Assembly: GCA_024500155.1 (NCBI GenBank)
Contig: CM044877.1
Coordinates: 21,718,001-21,782,000 of the forward strand
Origin: Chenopodium formosanum
Lineage: Eukaryota > Streptophyta > Magnoliopsida > Caryophyllales > Amaranthaceae
Direction of reading: 5' to 3'
Length of the DNA stretch: 64,000 bases
This document shows, one piece after another, positions 33,201 through 45,299 of this stretch (the first letter of the stretch is position 1; every line of letters begins with the position of its first letter). A program made the position numbers and the translations under genes. The notes below the pieces were generated by a model. The model saw only the letters and a list, made by a program, of their open reading frames with translations, was not told the origin of the DNA and ran no database searches.

Positions 33201-36200
33201 TGATGAATAGTACAAAAAGTCCATTGTTGCAATATTAATAGAAAAGAGGAAGTATATATCTTCTCATGAGATCTCTACTCTATATTTCCTTATGACTTGT
33301 CCTAAAAGATAAATTAAAAACAGAGAAGTCTGGAACTTTGAATAAAGTTTGTCCATTTCCCCTTTTGATTTTCTCTTTTTACCTGTCCAGCCTCTTTATT
33401 AATGTTTGGATATAATTATGTTTCCAGGTGACACATTCACTGATGGAACGGTCAAGTACACTATGACTTCTATGAATGTTCCTGAACCAGTGATGTCATT
33501 GGCTGTTTCACCAGTTTCTAAGGATTCTGGAGGGCAGGTGAGTACTGGAACTGGCAAATCTTGATGCAGTGGTACTGCCTCATCTAACTGATGCATCTGT
33601 TATTGACAGTTTTCAAAAGCATTGAATCGTTTTCAGAAGGAAGATCCAACCTTCCGTGTAGGGTTAGATCCTGAGAGTGGGCAGACGATTATTTCTGGTA
33701 TGGGAGAACTACATTTATCCATTTATGTTGAGCGCATCCGAAGAGAATACAAGGTACTATTGACAATAAACTCATGATATTTAAAAAATCACGCAGTATA
33801 ATATTAAGTGTGTATTATATCAGGATTTAACCTTTTTTCGATGCAGGTTGAAGCACAAACAGGAAAGCCTCGTGTTAATTTCAGAGAAGCTATTACTAAA
33901 CGTGCTGAATTTGATTATTTGCATAAGAAGCAAAGTGGAGGTCAGGGTCAATATGGAAGAGTGTGCGGGTAAGAAGAAATTTTTTGAATCTTTTGGTGCA
34001 AGGATCCTTGAATTGGAGCTTTTGAAGATATTTTAATGTGCCTGTGAAAATTAGTTTTCCTGCCACCCCCTCTCAAACCAAAATATTAAAGAATGCCATC
34101 TCCTTGAAAAGATGATATATAAGAGTAAAGACAAAAATCAGCTAGGCAATTATACCGACATCTGAATTAAATTTCAGATGCAATAACCTAGTATATACAT
34201 TTCTTCCACATGCCAGCGGGTCTCATAAACTTTCAATACAGGTCTCCGAAGAAACTAATACGTAAATATTTAGGGTCTAATTTCACTCACAACTCCAATA
34301 CACCCTAGATAGATATAGTGGAAAGTTCTCCACTGATCTATGAAGGTACCCTAAAAAAGTTGGGTAGAGAGAAATGTTCTTTACTTTGGAGTTTTGTAGT
34401 TGAGGAAGTATCTTGTCATATATCTCTTAAGGAATCTGTGGAGCTGCTTATTGTATTTTGCATTTTTCAAGCTAATGCTTGCTCCTATTTATGTTGTTTT
34501 TTTGTAGTTATGTTGAACCACTTCCTATGGGATCGACAACCAAGTTTGAATTTGAAAACCTGATAGTAGGACAAGCTATTCCCTCAAACTTCATACCAGC
34601 AATTGAGAAAGGATTTAGAGAAGCAGCAAACTCGTGAGTCCTCATTTGTTTATTTTATCATTTGAAGATTTACTTTAACACATTCTTTTGAAAGGATTGG
34701 ATGTTTTAAATTTATTTATTTAATTTTTATGTATTATATTTATTTTGGGTATGTTTTAGTGCTTCCTGGCAATAAGTTTGGCTGGTTATTGAGAAATTAA
34801 CTTTTTTTGTGTAGGGGTTCCCTTATTGGACATCCGGTGGAGTATGTTCGTGTTTGTTTAACTGATGGTGCATCCCACGCTGTGGATTCTAGTGAACTTG
34901 CATTTAAGTTGGCTTCAATATATGCCTTTAGACAGGTTTTTTCATGTCCCTTTTTAAAATTCTGCTTCCATTACAATTGAATAATTTCCCTAGAAATTGT
35001 TTAAATCAAAATTAATTCCCGCTTTGCATGTTTTAAAAACTTATTCCCTTGATAGTGTCCACGTCTTAGTTTTAAAAGGCGCAAGGCGCAAATGGTCCTT
35101 GCAGCCTAGGCGTGAGGCGCAAGGCGAAGGCGTGCGCCTTTTGTATGCAAGGCGCATGTATTTATATATTTATTTCAAATTATTTTTTACTTTGATTGTA
35201 CTTAATACCAATTGACAAGATTCATAATAAATTAAATAATGATATATGTAAAGCTAAGGTAGTCTGAATTTGAAAAAAATTCCATCGTTCTTCAATTTAT
35301 AACATAAATTTTAGTTATTTTTCTTGAGGTGCAAAGGCGCACCTTACCAAAGGTGCTTTGAGGCGCGCGCCTTCCGTAGGTGACTGAGCCTCGCCTAGCT
35401 AAAGCCCATTTCCAGAGTAAGGCACGCCCCAAGGTCCACATAGAATCGGGTATTAACTTAGGTTTTTTTTTTTATATAATTTTTTTATTATATATCTTTA
35501 AAGTAGAATCACAGTTGGTGATAGCGGTTTTACAATTACACCGCAATCGTTGGTAGCGGTTGTATTGACGGTTCTTTCTGCAAGTTTTGTAATCGTCCCA
35601 CTAATATCATCTCACAATTTTACATGTAATCATCTGCAAGTATTTTTTAACAGACCTATCACCTGTAAAAAATTGCTAATAAATTATAACTGGAAGTAAA
35701 AAAATTACATGGGAGTTGAAGTGCTTGAGGTTGAATGCTGAGATATATATGTTGAGATATTCCCCTGAATACATACTTGTATGAAATTACCCAGAAAATC
35801 AAAACAAAATTACAATTAAAAACTAGGTTTTAGAGAGAGAAAGAAGAGAGAAGATCTAAGATGAAATAAGAGATTTTAAAAGAAAAAAACAAGAGTGAAA
35901 GTTGAGGAGAGAGAAAATGGGAAGACAGGGGAGACGTGGTACGGACAATTTTGTATTTTATTTTAGTAGGGCCCAATTTTGAATTTAAATGATCATTGTA
36001 ATTCATCATGTAAATGTAAAACCGCTATTACCAATTGTGGTTCTACATTGAACCAAAAAAAAAAAAAAAAAAAAAAATCTAATAAGTAATAACCGATCCT
36101 ACATGGACACTATTCAGGGAATAAGTTTTTAAAACAATGCAAAATAGGAATTAATTTTGATTAAAACATTTTCTTGGGAAATCGTTTCAATTTAGTTTTT

Positions 36201-36656
36201 TTTTTAATAATTTTTTTTTATTTATTTTTCATATTTTGGATCTTAGATTTTCTAAAAATTAAGCATTAAAGAGTAATATATCCAAATAATGCATTTATTA
36301 ATGGTAACTTAAATGTACAATAATGATTTAGTGAGGTCATGTGATATGCAATATTTCCAAAGAGTAATACTTTGTTGTCGCTTTTGTTGTTATTGTTTGG
36401 TAGTTTGGAAGTTTGTTGGTAATGTTGGATATCATACATATTACATGAATTGTTTTTTGAATGTAGTTATTATGAGCAAGATGATGTCAAGTGAACTCCA
36501 GTTGTTTTTTTTTTTTTTTTTTTCTGTTTTGTGTACATGTAATAAAACAGAAAATCAGAAGTATAAGAAGAGAATATGGGGAAAACTGATAGATGATTAT
36601 AATTTGATTTTTACAATCCCAGTCTCTTGAGTGTACGGGGGCAGTCCCAAACTACA

Positions 36657-36710
<54 letters not shown>

Positions 36711-37998
36711 CAATTTCTGCTTGCTATCCCGGTATATCCTTTTTGATATCCTCAATAACACTGGACTTCATATCCCTCAAACAAACAATAGACGGGAAGT
36801 TTCTGCTTGCTTACTCTAATTAACTATTTTGCGTTGCCAAAAGTGCTCCTTCCCCTGGTGTTATTAGTGTTGATCTTTTTTGTTGTCTACATCTTATTTC
36901 AGTGCTATACAAAAGCAAAGCCTGTGGTACTAGAACCAATAATGTTGGTGGAGGTTAAAGTACCATCCGAGTTTCAAGGTTCTGTCACCGGTGATATCAA
37001 CAAGTGAGTGGTATTCGTTGATCTGCTATCCTAATTATGTGAAGACTTCCTATCTGTTTGTAGTCTAATGCATTCCTTTTGCATTTTTATAGGAGAAAAG
37101 GTTTGATTATTGGTAACGACCAGGATGGTGATGATTCTGTCATTATTGCACATGTAAGTACAATTCTTTTCACATCAAAAACAGGCTACCTCAGTAAGAC
37201 CTGAGAATGATGTTCTTAGTTGCAGTGCAAAAACTGACTGTATCTAATTTGCGAGTTACATGTCTACTTTGTTTCTGTGTATAGATAGTGTTTCATAGTA
37301 ATTATAGTTCATGTCCATGTCACAAGAATATTTGTAGGTCACGTGTATGTTATTAGTTAATGAGAGAGGGTGGTATAGAAAGCAAGTAGTTCAGTGTCGT
37401 TGCTTTTGGGGGTGACTTAATACTTGCGTGAATTAGGTGTATAGGAGTGAATGGTTTATCCTTCTCCAAACTGATTTTTCTAACAACCGGGTACAGTTTT
37501 TGTTGGAAGGACTTTGTTAGAAATTTTAAAAACTTAACTGAAAAGTACAAGTATTAAAATGAAGCGACATCTATTTTATTTTATTTAAAAAAAAAAAAAA
37601 ACAGAAAAAAGGAGCAACTTAGAAATACAAGGAACTTGACTGTGGGATGGGGAAGAATTTATTTAATCTGATAGTATTTTGGTGTAACATGATAGTTATC
37701 ACTTTCAATGCGCAAAAGTTATTTTTAGGAAAATTCATTTCTTCTCTGTCTTTACAGATCCCCTTGAACAAGATGTTTGGATATTCCACAGACCTGCGTT
37801 CAATGACACAGGTTAGCTTTTTTCACCATGTATACTGCACATCTGTTACACACGCAGTTGTGATTTGACCTCCTTTAATCTTCAACACAGGGAAAAGGTG
37901 AATTCTCAATGGAATACAAAGAACACTCTGCAGTTCCTCAAGATGTGCAGATGGAATTGGTGAATGACTATATGGCCACAAAGGCAGCCGAACAGTAA
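23801..37998 (+). CDS. MEFG: Mitochondrial elongation factor G, 19 exons, 753 aa
   Basis: Encodes the translational GTPase that moves tRNA and mRNA through the mitochondrial ribosome. Exons: 23801-24196, 25842-26063, 27741-27862, 27953-28103, 30117-30188, 30344-30439, 30561-30649, 30820-30886, 32088-32126, 32292-32352, 33428-33537, 33610-33753, 33847-33968, 34508-34633, 34815-34935, 36903-37003, 37093-37153, 37758-37811, 37891-37998. All introns are GT-AG and phases agree, giving 2262 nt, close to the length I recall for the Arabidopsis protein. The first 50 residues are Ser/Arg-rich with few acids, a mitochondrial presequence. GTPase motifs: AHIDSGKT (70-77), DMDLEREKGIT-type switch I (about 108-117), DTPGH (137-141), NKLD (191-194). 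Domains II-V follow to AEQ-stop. Oddity: the conserved GELHLE/D motif reads GELHLS in exon 12. The start at 23801 is the first in-frame Met before the presequence. Confidence 0.96.
24197..25841 (+). other. EF-G intron 1
   Basis: 1645 bp, donor CAG/GTATGG, acceptor TTTCAG. T-rich with GT-rich low complexity at 24700-24860. No gene inside. Confidence 0.9.
26064..27740 (+). other. EF-G intron 2
   Basis: 1677 bp, donor CAG/GTATGC, acceptor TTCACAG. Holds a CTCTGTTTGTTTCGG-type half of a MITE near 27290-27370; nothing else recognised. Confidence 0.85.
28104..30116 (+). other. EF-G intron 4
   Basis: 2013 bp, donor GAG/GTTAGT, acceptor TTTTGTAG. Contains a T-tract directly followed by a G13 run near 29050-29077. 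No gene or complete transposon recognised. Confidence 0.85.
30214..30248. repeat. (TC)n microsatellite in EF-G intron 5
   Basis: About 17 uninterrupted TC units, 26 bp after the donor of exon 5. Confidence 0.9.
31170..31419. mobile_element. Stowaway-like MITE in EF-G intron 8 (first)
   Basis: Begins CTTCCTCCATTCCAA and ends with TTGGATTGGAGGGAA, an imperfect inverted terminus; TA lies on both sides (31168-31169 and 31420-31421). Confidence 0.65.
31704..31971. mobile_element. Stowaway-like MITE in EF-G intron 8 (second)
   Basis: Begins CTCCCTCTTTTCCCAATGAA and ends with the imperfect inverted copy ...TTTGGGGACAGGGAG; TA duplication at 31702-31703 and 31972-31973. Two GTGGTTTGGTTGATTAAA-like repeats inside. 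Confidence 0.72.
32998..33252. mobile_element. Stowaway-like MITE in EF-G intron 10
   Basis: Begins CTTCCTCCATTCCAATAATA and ends with its imperfect inverted copy (TATTAATAGAAAAGAGGAAG); TA duplication at 32996-32997 and 33253-33254. Confidence 0.72.
34975..36192. mobile_element. Long-armed fold-back element in EF-G intron 15
   Basis: The left arm (about 34975-35062, continuing at 35434-35545) is the inverted copy of the right arm (about 36010-36192). Shared pieces include AAAACTTATTCCCT and GCGGTTTTAC. Arms of about 180 bp and no coding capacity suggest a MITE or small fold-back transposon. The left arm is split by a 371-bp insertion. I found no clear target duplication. Confidence 0.72.
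35063..35433. mobile_element. GCGCAAGGCG-rich insertion inside the fold-back arm
   Basis: GTCCAC precedes it (35057-35062) and follows it (35434-35439), and removing it restores the pairing of the fold-back arms. It is rich in AAGGCGC / GCGCCTT motifs. The class is not recognised. Confidence 0.6.
36650..36710. repeat. (AC)n followed by poly(A) in EF-G intron 15
   Basis: A short CA repeat runs into about 28 A residues and an A-rich tail, about 190 bp before exon 16. Confidence 0.85.
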
Positions 37999-40048
37999 TA
38001 GACATGTTAACGGAAAGGAGAACTTTACATGATATACATTTTTTTTGGATGTTCAAGATGCTCAGATAACAATCATTCAGTTAGCATGTAGGTTAGTTTC
38101 ATGTCTTATGCTGACTACAGATTTTGGTAGCTGGAATAATGTGCCGATTGATATACCCCCAGGGTCCTCTGATACTTGTGGAATATGGGTCATTCTTCTG
38201 AAAGATGGATGATTTTGTATAGCTGTATTATTACATTCTTTATTGATTATAGTTGATGCTGTATTTGCAGTTTAGAATGCTGTGAACTCACCCTACGCCC
38301 TATATTTTACATATGTAAACGCCATGAAAATTCAGTTATGTGTTTCATCTATGCCCTCTTTCTCTAATAATTTGTATTAAGCTATTTCTTAACCTTTGGA
38401 AGAAAGTCAACACCCATCATCCTCTGGATTGATTTAAGACTAATACAATGTAGTTATCATATACTCTGTTCTGTTTTGTAATATAAAGAATCGAGGATAC
38501 AGTTTTGCATATTTCTATATTTGTACAGCCAAGGAACTATATGCGCGTGTCTTCAAAGTGGAGAGGACAAAGTAACTTTACTACGAAGTATTTCCTTTTA
38601 CCTTGAGTTTGCAGCGAAGACAGCCAAAAGTCTTGATCAATTTCAGATCAATTTCCCTGCCTTTCGTCGCACTTGATCTTTGTTTGAATTTTCTTCATCT
38701 CTGCTAGGAGTCTAGGAGCATTCACTTATTTCAATCAAACTAGTTCTGAAGGAAGAAGAGCAAGTTTTAAGTAATCGGCAGTGAAACAAAAGCAAGACTA
38801 GGAAACCAAATAAGGAGAGTAACACCTCAGATATAGGGTTCACCTACTGAACCAACCAAAACCTAGGGTGTCTTATTCTATATAGTCACAAGCTAAGGAC
38901 GTTGTCGTTTAAGTTGTTGCTTGTCCAGGAGACTTGGTTGCCTTTTGTTGGTCGGAGCACAGTAAGTTCTCTAGTGAATGATTATGTATTTAGCCTTGTG
39001 CTTTTGGCACTACGGATTAACCATATAAATCTAAGTGGGAAATCAGCCGATGCTACTGATTCATTAAAACTAGGGTGGGAACTAGGATGCAAATAAATGG
39101 ATTGAGATCAATTTGTTGAATTATTGCGTTTGCAATATAATTACATAAGATCAATCATCATTTCCATGAGATAGAGGGATTGAATTTCATCCATTCCATT
39201 GTATCCAAAGCCTTTGGGATAACATTCACCTTAAATGTGAACATAGGAAGGATTAGAAAATTTCGTGCCTTTGGGATAACATTCACGAAAATCAAGAGGT
39301 TTAATTGTGTAAAACACGAAATTAATTTTTCCTTGAAAGCAATTCAAGATTTGAGAAAATATTCTTCTTGTCCGTTATAATTGATAGAAGGCAAAGCGTT
39401 AAAAATGGAAATTGAATAATTTGGGGGTAAAACAATAAAATTAAATGTGAACATAGGAAGGATTAGAAGGGAAGATAGAAAATTAGGAACTTTTTTTTTT
39501 CAGAAATTTGTAGGTCGGAGCAATTAATGAAGTATGAGAAGAATCTAGACAACTGATTAATTATGGGAGTAAATGGAGGAATTTGATTTTCAGCCCTTCA
39601 TTGCCTGAGATCAGATTTTTTTTATTTTTATTTTTCTTATGGCTGGGTTGGGCTCCGAAAATAGGGGCCCTCAAAATTTCAGGACCTTGTGCTAAGGGCC
39701 TGTTTGCACAGGGCCTTAACCGGGCCTGATGCCTACAAATCAACAATAAATAGGAAAAAATATTTCTTGTCCAAAAAAAAAAAAAAGAAATAGGGAAAAT
39801 GATTTTCTATACACTAATAATACAACTCGATTATGGAATAACTACTATCTACCACATGAAACACGTACAAAATGTGACATTGGTGACCCTACTAGCCATG
39901 CTTTTATGATCTATAACTTAACACATACGTAAACGATGACACTTCAAATTTTGATCTATATATCACTCATTTTAATATACTTGTATACATTCCAAATCTT
40001 TCATGCTTTATTACTCCCTTCTAAAATCTCTAGTCGAAGGTTGCAATA
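37999..40048 (+). other. EF-G 3' untranslated region and intergenic sequence
   Basis: The first 400-500 bp are probably 3' untranslated region; an AATAA-containing stretch lies near 38364 and 38480. Further right I see no supported gene. GCCTTTGGGATAACATTCAC is repeated at about 39210 and 39270. Confidence 0.55.
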
Positions 40049-40456
<408 letters not shown>

Positions 40457-41741
40457 GTAAGTAGCTATAGATAGTATTCCATAATTGAGCTAAATTATTA
40501 GTGTGTAGAAATTATTTGTAATATGTACAAGTAGACTTAAGGTTTTTATTTAACTTAATCATGGAGTGCTCCATTACATTCATGATCATATTACACAAAA
40601 TTAAGCATAAACTTGATAGAATTGGTGAGGAAACTATATTTGTTTGGGAGTTTGGGGATCAGATTTTTTTTTTACCTCGTTTCCCTCTACTCTCAAGTGT
40701 TGACCTGCGTATCTCTGACAGCCTCGTTTTTGAGATTTTGGTGGTCTATGGGCGAACTAATGATTTGGGGCCTTAATTAAAAAGTGATGTTTTTTTTTTT
40801 TTAAAAAAAAAATTAAGGGTATGCAACCCCCTCCCCCCAAAAAAATGAATGTTTTCACAAGACTTACCGCAGGAACAATGTTGAGTAACTTAACTTTCTG
40901 AATTTTTCATATGCTACGTAATTTTTTTTTTAAAAAATATATATATTTTTAAATATATATATATATTTTTAAAAATATATATGTAGTATATACATCAAAA
41001 GACATAACTTAAATCAAGATTCTCTCTTTAAAAACAAAACCTTAAATCAAGATAAAATAATTTCAAAATAAAAAAAAAATCAAGATAACTTTGCTTTTAT
41101 TTTAAGCCAATATTCAAAACATTCTACATGCAACTAAACTTAATAGTAGGAAAACCCTCCAAAATTCTTGGCGAAACCTAAGCTAGCTTATAAAAAATCA
41201 CTGTATAACAAAATTAAATACATAAAAAACATACAAAATCACAAAAAATTAAACCTTTAAGAAGTCATCATGAAATTAAAGCTTTTCAAGGAAATCATCA
41301 TTTGCTAATGATCTACTCAATTTGTTTTCATCATTATCGTCAACATTCTTCATCACCAATGTTTCTACTCCTATAGAGAACCACCGCTGTTCTATTTTAT
41401 TTCCCTCTTTATAATTTTTTTTCTTCTTCTGAGAATTATTGAACCTAGCCTAGTTAAGGGATTAATTATATTACGAGTAGGTATTAAATAGGGAGTGTAA
41501 CTGTTTTGGAAAATTAGGGAGAGCAATTGTTTTGGGAAAGATATATCTTTTCTCTGTAATATTGCGTGAATACATGAAGGAATATTAAACCTTGATTGGG
41601 CTTTTATTTATTTATTTTTTAATTAAACCAGACTCTATTTTAACAAATTTGGGCTTCCCATTCCGGGGCCTCGGGCGACCGCCTCGGCTGCCTTGCCCCA
41701 GATACGGGGCTGATCTCTGGCTTTATTAGACATTAGTTATA
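40457..41741. other. AT-rich intergenic stretch
   Basis: Holds A/T homopolymers and an ATATAT cluster at 40935-40985. No further exons of the multifunctional-protein gene were found. A short GC-rich patch at 41650-41715 is not recognised. Confidence 0.6.
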
Positions 41742-42801
41742 CTCCCTTCGTTATGAATTACTCGCAACATTTACTATACATGGCCATTACACATTACTCG
41801 CAACAAATTTTTTTTTCCTTTTATAGTAAGTTTTTAGTGTGATTTTACAAAATTACCCTTACTTTTTTTTATTTAAACATCTTAATTAAAACATTAATTT
41901 TATCTTATTAACTCAAACCTAAACATTAATTAACTTAACTATTTCCACCAAAGTAATTCTCATTCCATCCAAATTCATCATCTTCATCCACCACCACCAC
42001 CACCACCACCTACCATCAATCTCCACTCTCTATTCATCATCCAAGAATATTCTCTCTCTTTGTTCATCTCCCCTCAACTCTACTGCAACCTTCCATGGAT
42101 ACCGCCACCTTCGCCGACACCGTCACCGATCTCCCCTTGCTTTTAGCTGCCTCCGTTTTTTCTCTCTCCCATTTCTGTTTTTGTTTCGTCCTTGGTGGTG
42201 AAGCTCAAATTTGAAGGTTTTATGGTCAAATCTAACCAAGATAACTCTAGATCTAGGGTTTTTATGGTTAAATTTGACCAATTTAAGCCTTAATTGATGA
42301 TTGTTGGTTGTGTTTTTTCTCAGGGGAGGGAATCTTGGGTCGTCAGTTCATGGATTGTCGGTTCGTGGGTTGTGGGGTTCTGGGTTCGCGTTCTGAGTTG
42401 TGGGTTTTGGATTCTGGGTTCGTGGGTTGTGGGTTCACTAATTCTGGGTTTGTTGGTTGTAGGTTTGGGGTTGTGGGTGGTGGTGGATTGTGGTTTTGGG
42501 TTCGCAAATGCTTGGTTGTGGTGGTGGTCGGTGATTCGTGCTGGTGGGTGGTGTTATTGGGTGGTTTCGCTCTGCTAGGTGGTGGTGTTGGGTGGTTTCG
42601 TGGTGCTAGGTGGTGGTGGTTCGTGATTTCAGCTACTGGTTTGTAAATTAAAACTTTGATTTATTTATTTATTTATTTTTTATTTTAGGGTTAGATTAAC
42701 ACTAAGTGTATGCCCTTATTTTACATTAATCATACTTTCAATATTTTGCCTAGGAGTCCGCAAACTCCCTCTTTGTTACGAGTAATTCGTAACGGAGGGA
42801 G
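41742..42801. mobile_element. 1.06-kb Tc1/mariner-type (Stowaway-ended) non-autonomous element
   Basis: Starts CTCCCTTCGTTATGAATTAC and ends with a close inverted copy (28-bp arms with three mismatches), TA at 41740-41741 and 42802-42803. The inside carries a CAC-repeat near 41985-42010, a CT-rich stretch and about 350 bp of GTGGGTTGTGGGTTCTGGG-like low-complexity sequence (42350-42640). No transposase. Long for a Stowaway MITE, so it may hold captured sequence. Confidence 0.75.
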
Positions 42802-43096
42802 TATAAGATATGAATACGTATACATCACCACTCATATTCTCATTTCATGTGCGAACGGAAAGTTTTCAAGCGTATTTGACCTCAAGTTTATTAAGCTTGT
42901 GCAAGAGATAGGTAAATCTACATAATTTAGCATATTAGTTATGAAATTTATGGTAGCTTTGGTTTGTATCATACACAGTTGAAATTTATATTACCCTAAT
43001 TACTAAAGGCGGCCTATAATCGTATAAAATTGTGACATTATCATGTCATACGAGTATAAAATATTGACTACCTAGTTCGTTTTATGATATAACTAA

Positions 43097-43258
43097 GGTC
43101 CTGTTCTGATACGATTATCTTCAGTTCAGTTTAATGCAGTTCAGTTTAGCTCTAATAAGTTCAGTTTAGTTCCTAATTTCCTTCTCTTATAAAATATTCA
43201 GTTCAGTTCAGTTCAGCTCTAATAAGTTCAGTTCAGTTCAGTCAATGAGAACATGCCC
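43097..43258. mobile_element. MITE related to 23113-23305
   Basis: Starts GGTCCTGTTCTGATAC and ends GAGAACATGCCC, an imperfect inverted repeat, preceded by TAA and followed by TAC. The interior is the same TTCAGTTCAGT-type repeat as the upstream MITE. Confidence 0.65.
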
Positions 43259-43492
43259 TACGAGTCTACTATTAAAAAAAAATATAACCAAGAGCCTTTT
43301 TTTTTTTCTTTTTTTTTTTTGATAGTTTTTCAAGTGTTAACATACTTTAGCAAGATTCATGACTTTCATTATTTATTGTATGAATTATTATTTATCTATC
43401 TAAATGAATTTAAAATTAGGTAATTAGTTCATAGACTTTAATTTACTGACTTATTAATTAGCGGCTTTCTATGTGAGTTTAATTAGGATATC

Positions 43493-44432
43493 TGATAGAG
43501 TAATTTGTGTGAAACAAAAAGTAAGAAATTAAAGAACAAAAATAAGAAAAAAGAACACGAGACACAAGTTTTTACGTGGTGCGGTCAAGACCTACTCCAC
43601 GGGCGGGGACGATCATTCAATCTCTTTCACTGTAGTAATGATAGTACAAGATGTAGGACTTTAGATGTTCCGAGCGTAATTTCATGAATCACATTCATAA
43701 GCATCTAATAACCAAGATCATTGCACAACACATAAAGAACATATAATTATACCTTTGAAGTATGATTCCACGTGCGATCGAGAAAGAACAATGAGAGATA
43801 AAGAACCCCAAGCGTGATTCCTCTACTTGGTCCACAATACGAGCACAAATTAAACCTCCACTAATGCTAGTTAGTTTTGATTGAACGCTTCAATAAACCT
43901 TCAACGGAGAAGAGAGGAATGAATGAGCCACGAACGACCACCACCACCAACGTGAGCAACCACCTAGCTTGGGTGGTCCGTACCGTACGGACAAAGGGGA
44001 GGAAGAGAGAGGCGTGTGAGAGAGAGGGGTTAGGGTGTTTGGTTGCTTGCTTCACAATGTATTGCACGGGTAAATTATGACTTATGTCATCCCCTAGACA
44101 TAACCTCTATTTATATATCACATATATAATTAGAGTCCATTGAAGCCCAAACTCCTAGCCTACTTCTTACTACACTAGCCCTACTCCTTACATGGCTTGT
44201 CATATCCTCATGAGGCCTAATAATGGACCTCTTACTTGTTTAACCCAGTACCCTTATTGTGTGACCTCATAGGATCCATTCTATTTGGATTTAGACTATT
44301 TAACTAGCCTAAAGATCATTTGTCATATCTAGCACCAAACAATGACGACCCAAAAGAATGAACTTATTATCTCCATAATATTGATCCTTGATATATCTAA
44401 TAATTGCACTTATTGAAGACATAATTCCTTCA
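43493..44432 (-). repeat. 3' LTR of the copia relic
   Basis: On the minus strand it begins TGAAGGAATTATG, directly after the purine run, and ends ...CTCTATCA, giving TG...CA termini and 940 bp. It includes a TTACGTGG..CCACGGG-type block seen in many plant copia LTRs. Confidence 0.6.
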
Positions 44433-45299
44433 ATCTCCAACTTTTTGGAGACAAGTGCGCAATATTCAAATTCCTTAATTCAATGTGCGTCGATTTGATA
44501 ATATGATTGCATCTCATGTCGTGATCATGTTAATCTACAAATATTTTCTTGAAATCCGAGTTAGAATTATAAAACAAATGATTACTATGTAATCCATTTG
44601 AGCACGGCCATGCATTTTCTAAATTCTCCCTCTTCAAGGAGCCAAGACACATCCCTAATTAAATAGGTAGACTCAATCCAATCTTGTGAAACCAAAGCTC
44701 CTACTAAATTCTTGAAGCAACCGGGAAACATTCTTTATAGCCCCCTTTTACGGCATGACGTTTGAATGTACCACAATTAAGACAATTGTTGAATGGAATC
44801 GATGTTCCACTCATGTCTAAGGAATCCACTAATATATCCAGAAGCTCTATACTTGAACTTCAAAGTAAGTCTATAGTTCGATCATGAATCATTCATGCAT
44901 ATGTGATTGTCCGAGCATCATCACTATGCCCTTTAGCCCATGAAACTGCTATCCAATCAATCTTACATGCTAGTCCATTTAGTGAAATCATTTATGTTCA
45001 CTTTAATGATTTCGAACTAGGAACTTAAATAATAAATGGATAATGTTCGCCCGTGGGGTTTCATTCACCAGGTCATCAACCTAATGAGCCCATCAGTCTA
45101 TAATTATTTTGAACATTTTATTTAATATCAAAACCATGATTAAATAAGATTAAAACTTTGTTTCAATTGATATACATAATTCTGCTAGTTAATGTATTAC
45201 TTATGTAATATGCTTTCTCAAAACATACACAACTTAAATTACATAGCTTGCTTCAGTTTAAGAACCTTAGTATGACTCTCATACCTTAATCATGGAAGG

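Noticed and set aside
38902..39096. 64-codon ORF downstream of EF-G
   Set aside because: No recognised similarity, no exon context; likely chance.
42294..42646. Trp/Gly/Val-rich ORFs as a membrane protein
   Set aside because: They derive from GTGGGTT low-complexity DNA open in two frames at once, inside a non-autonomous transposon.
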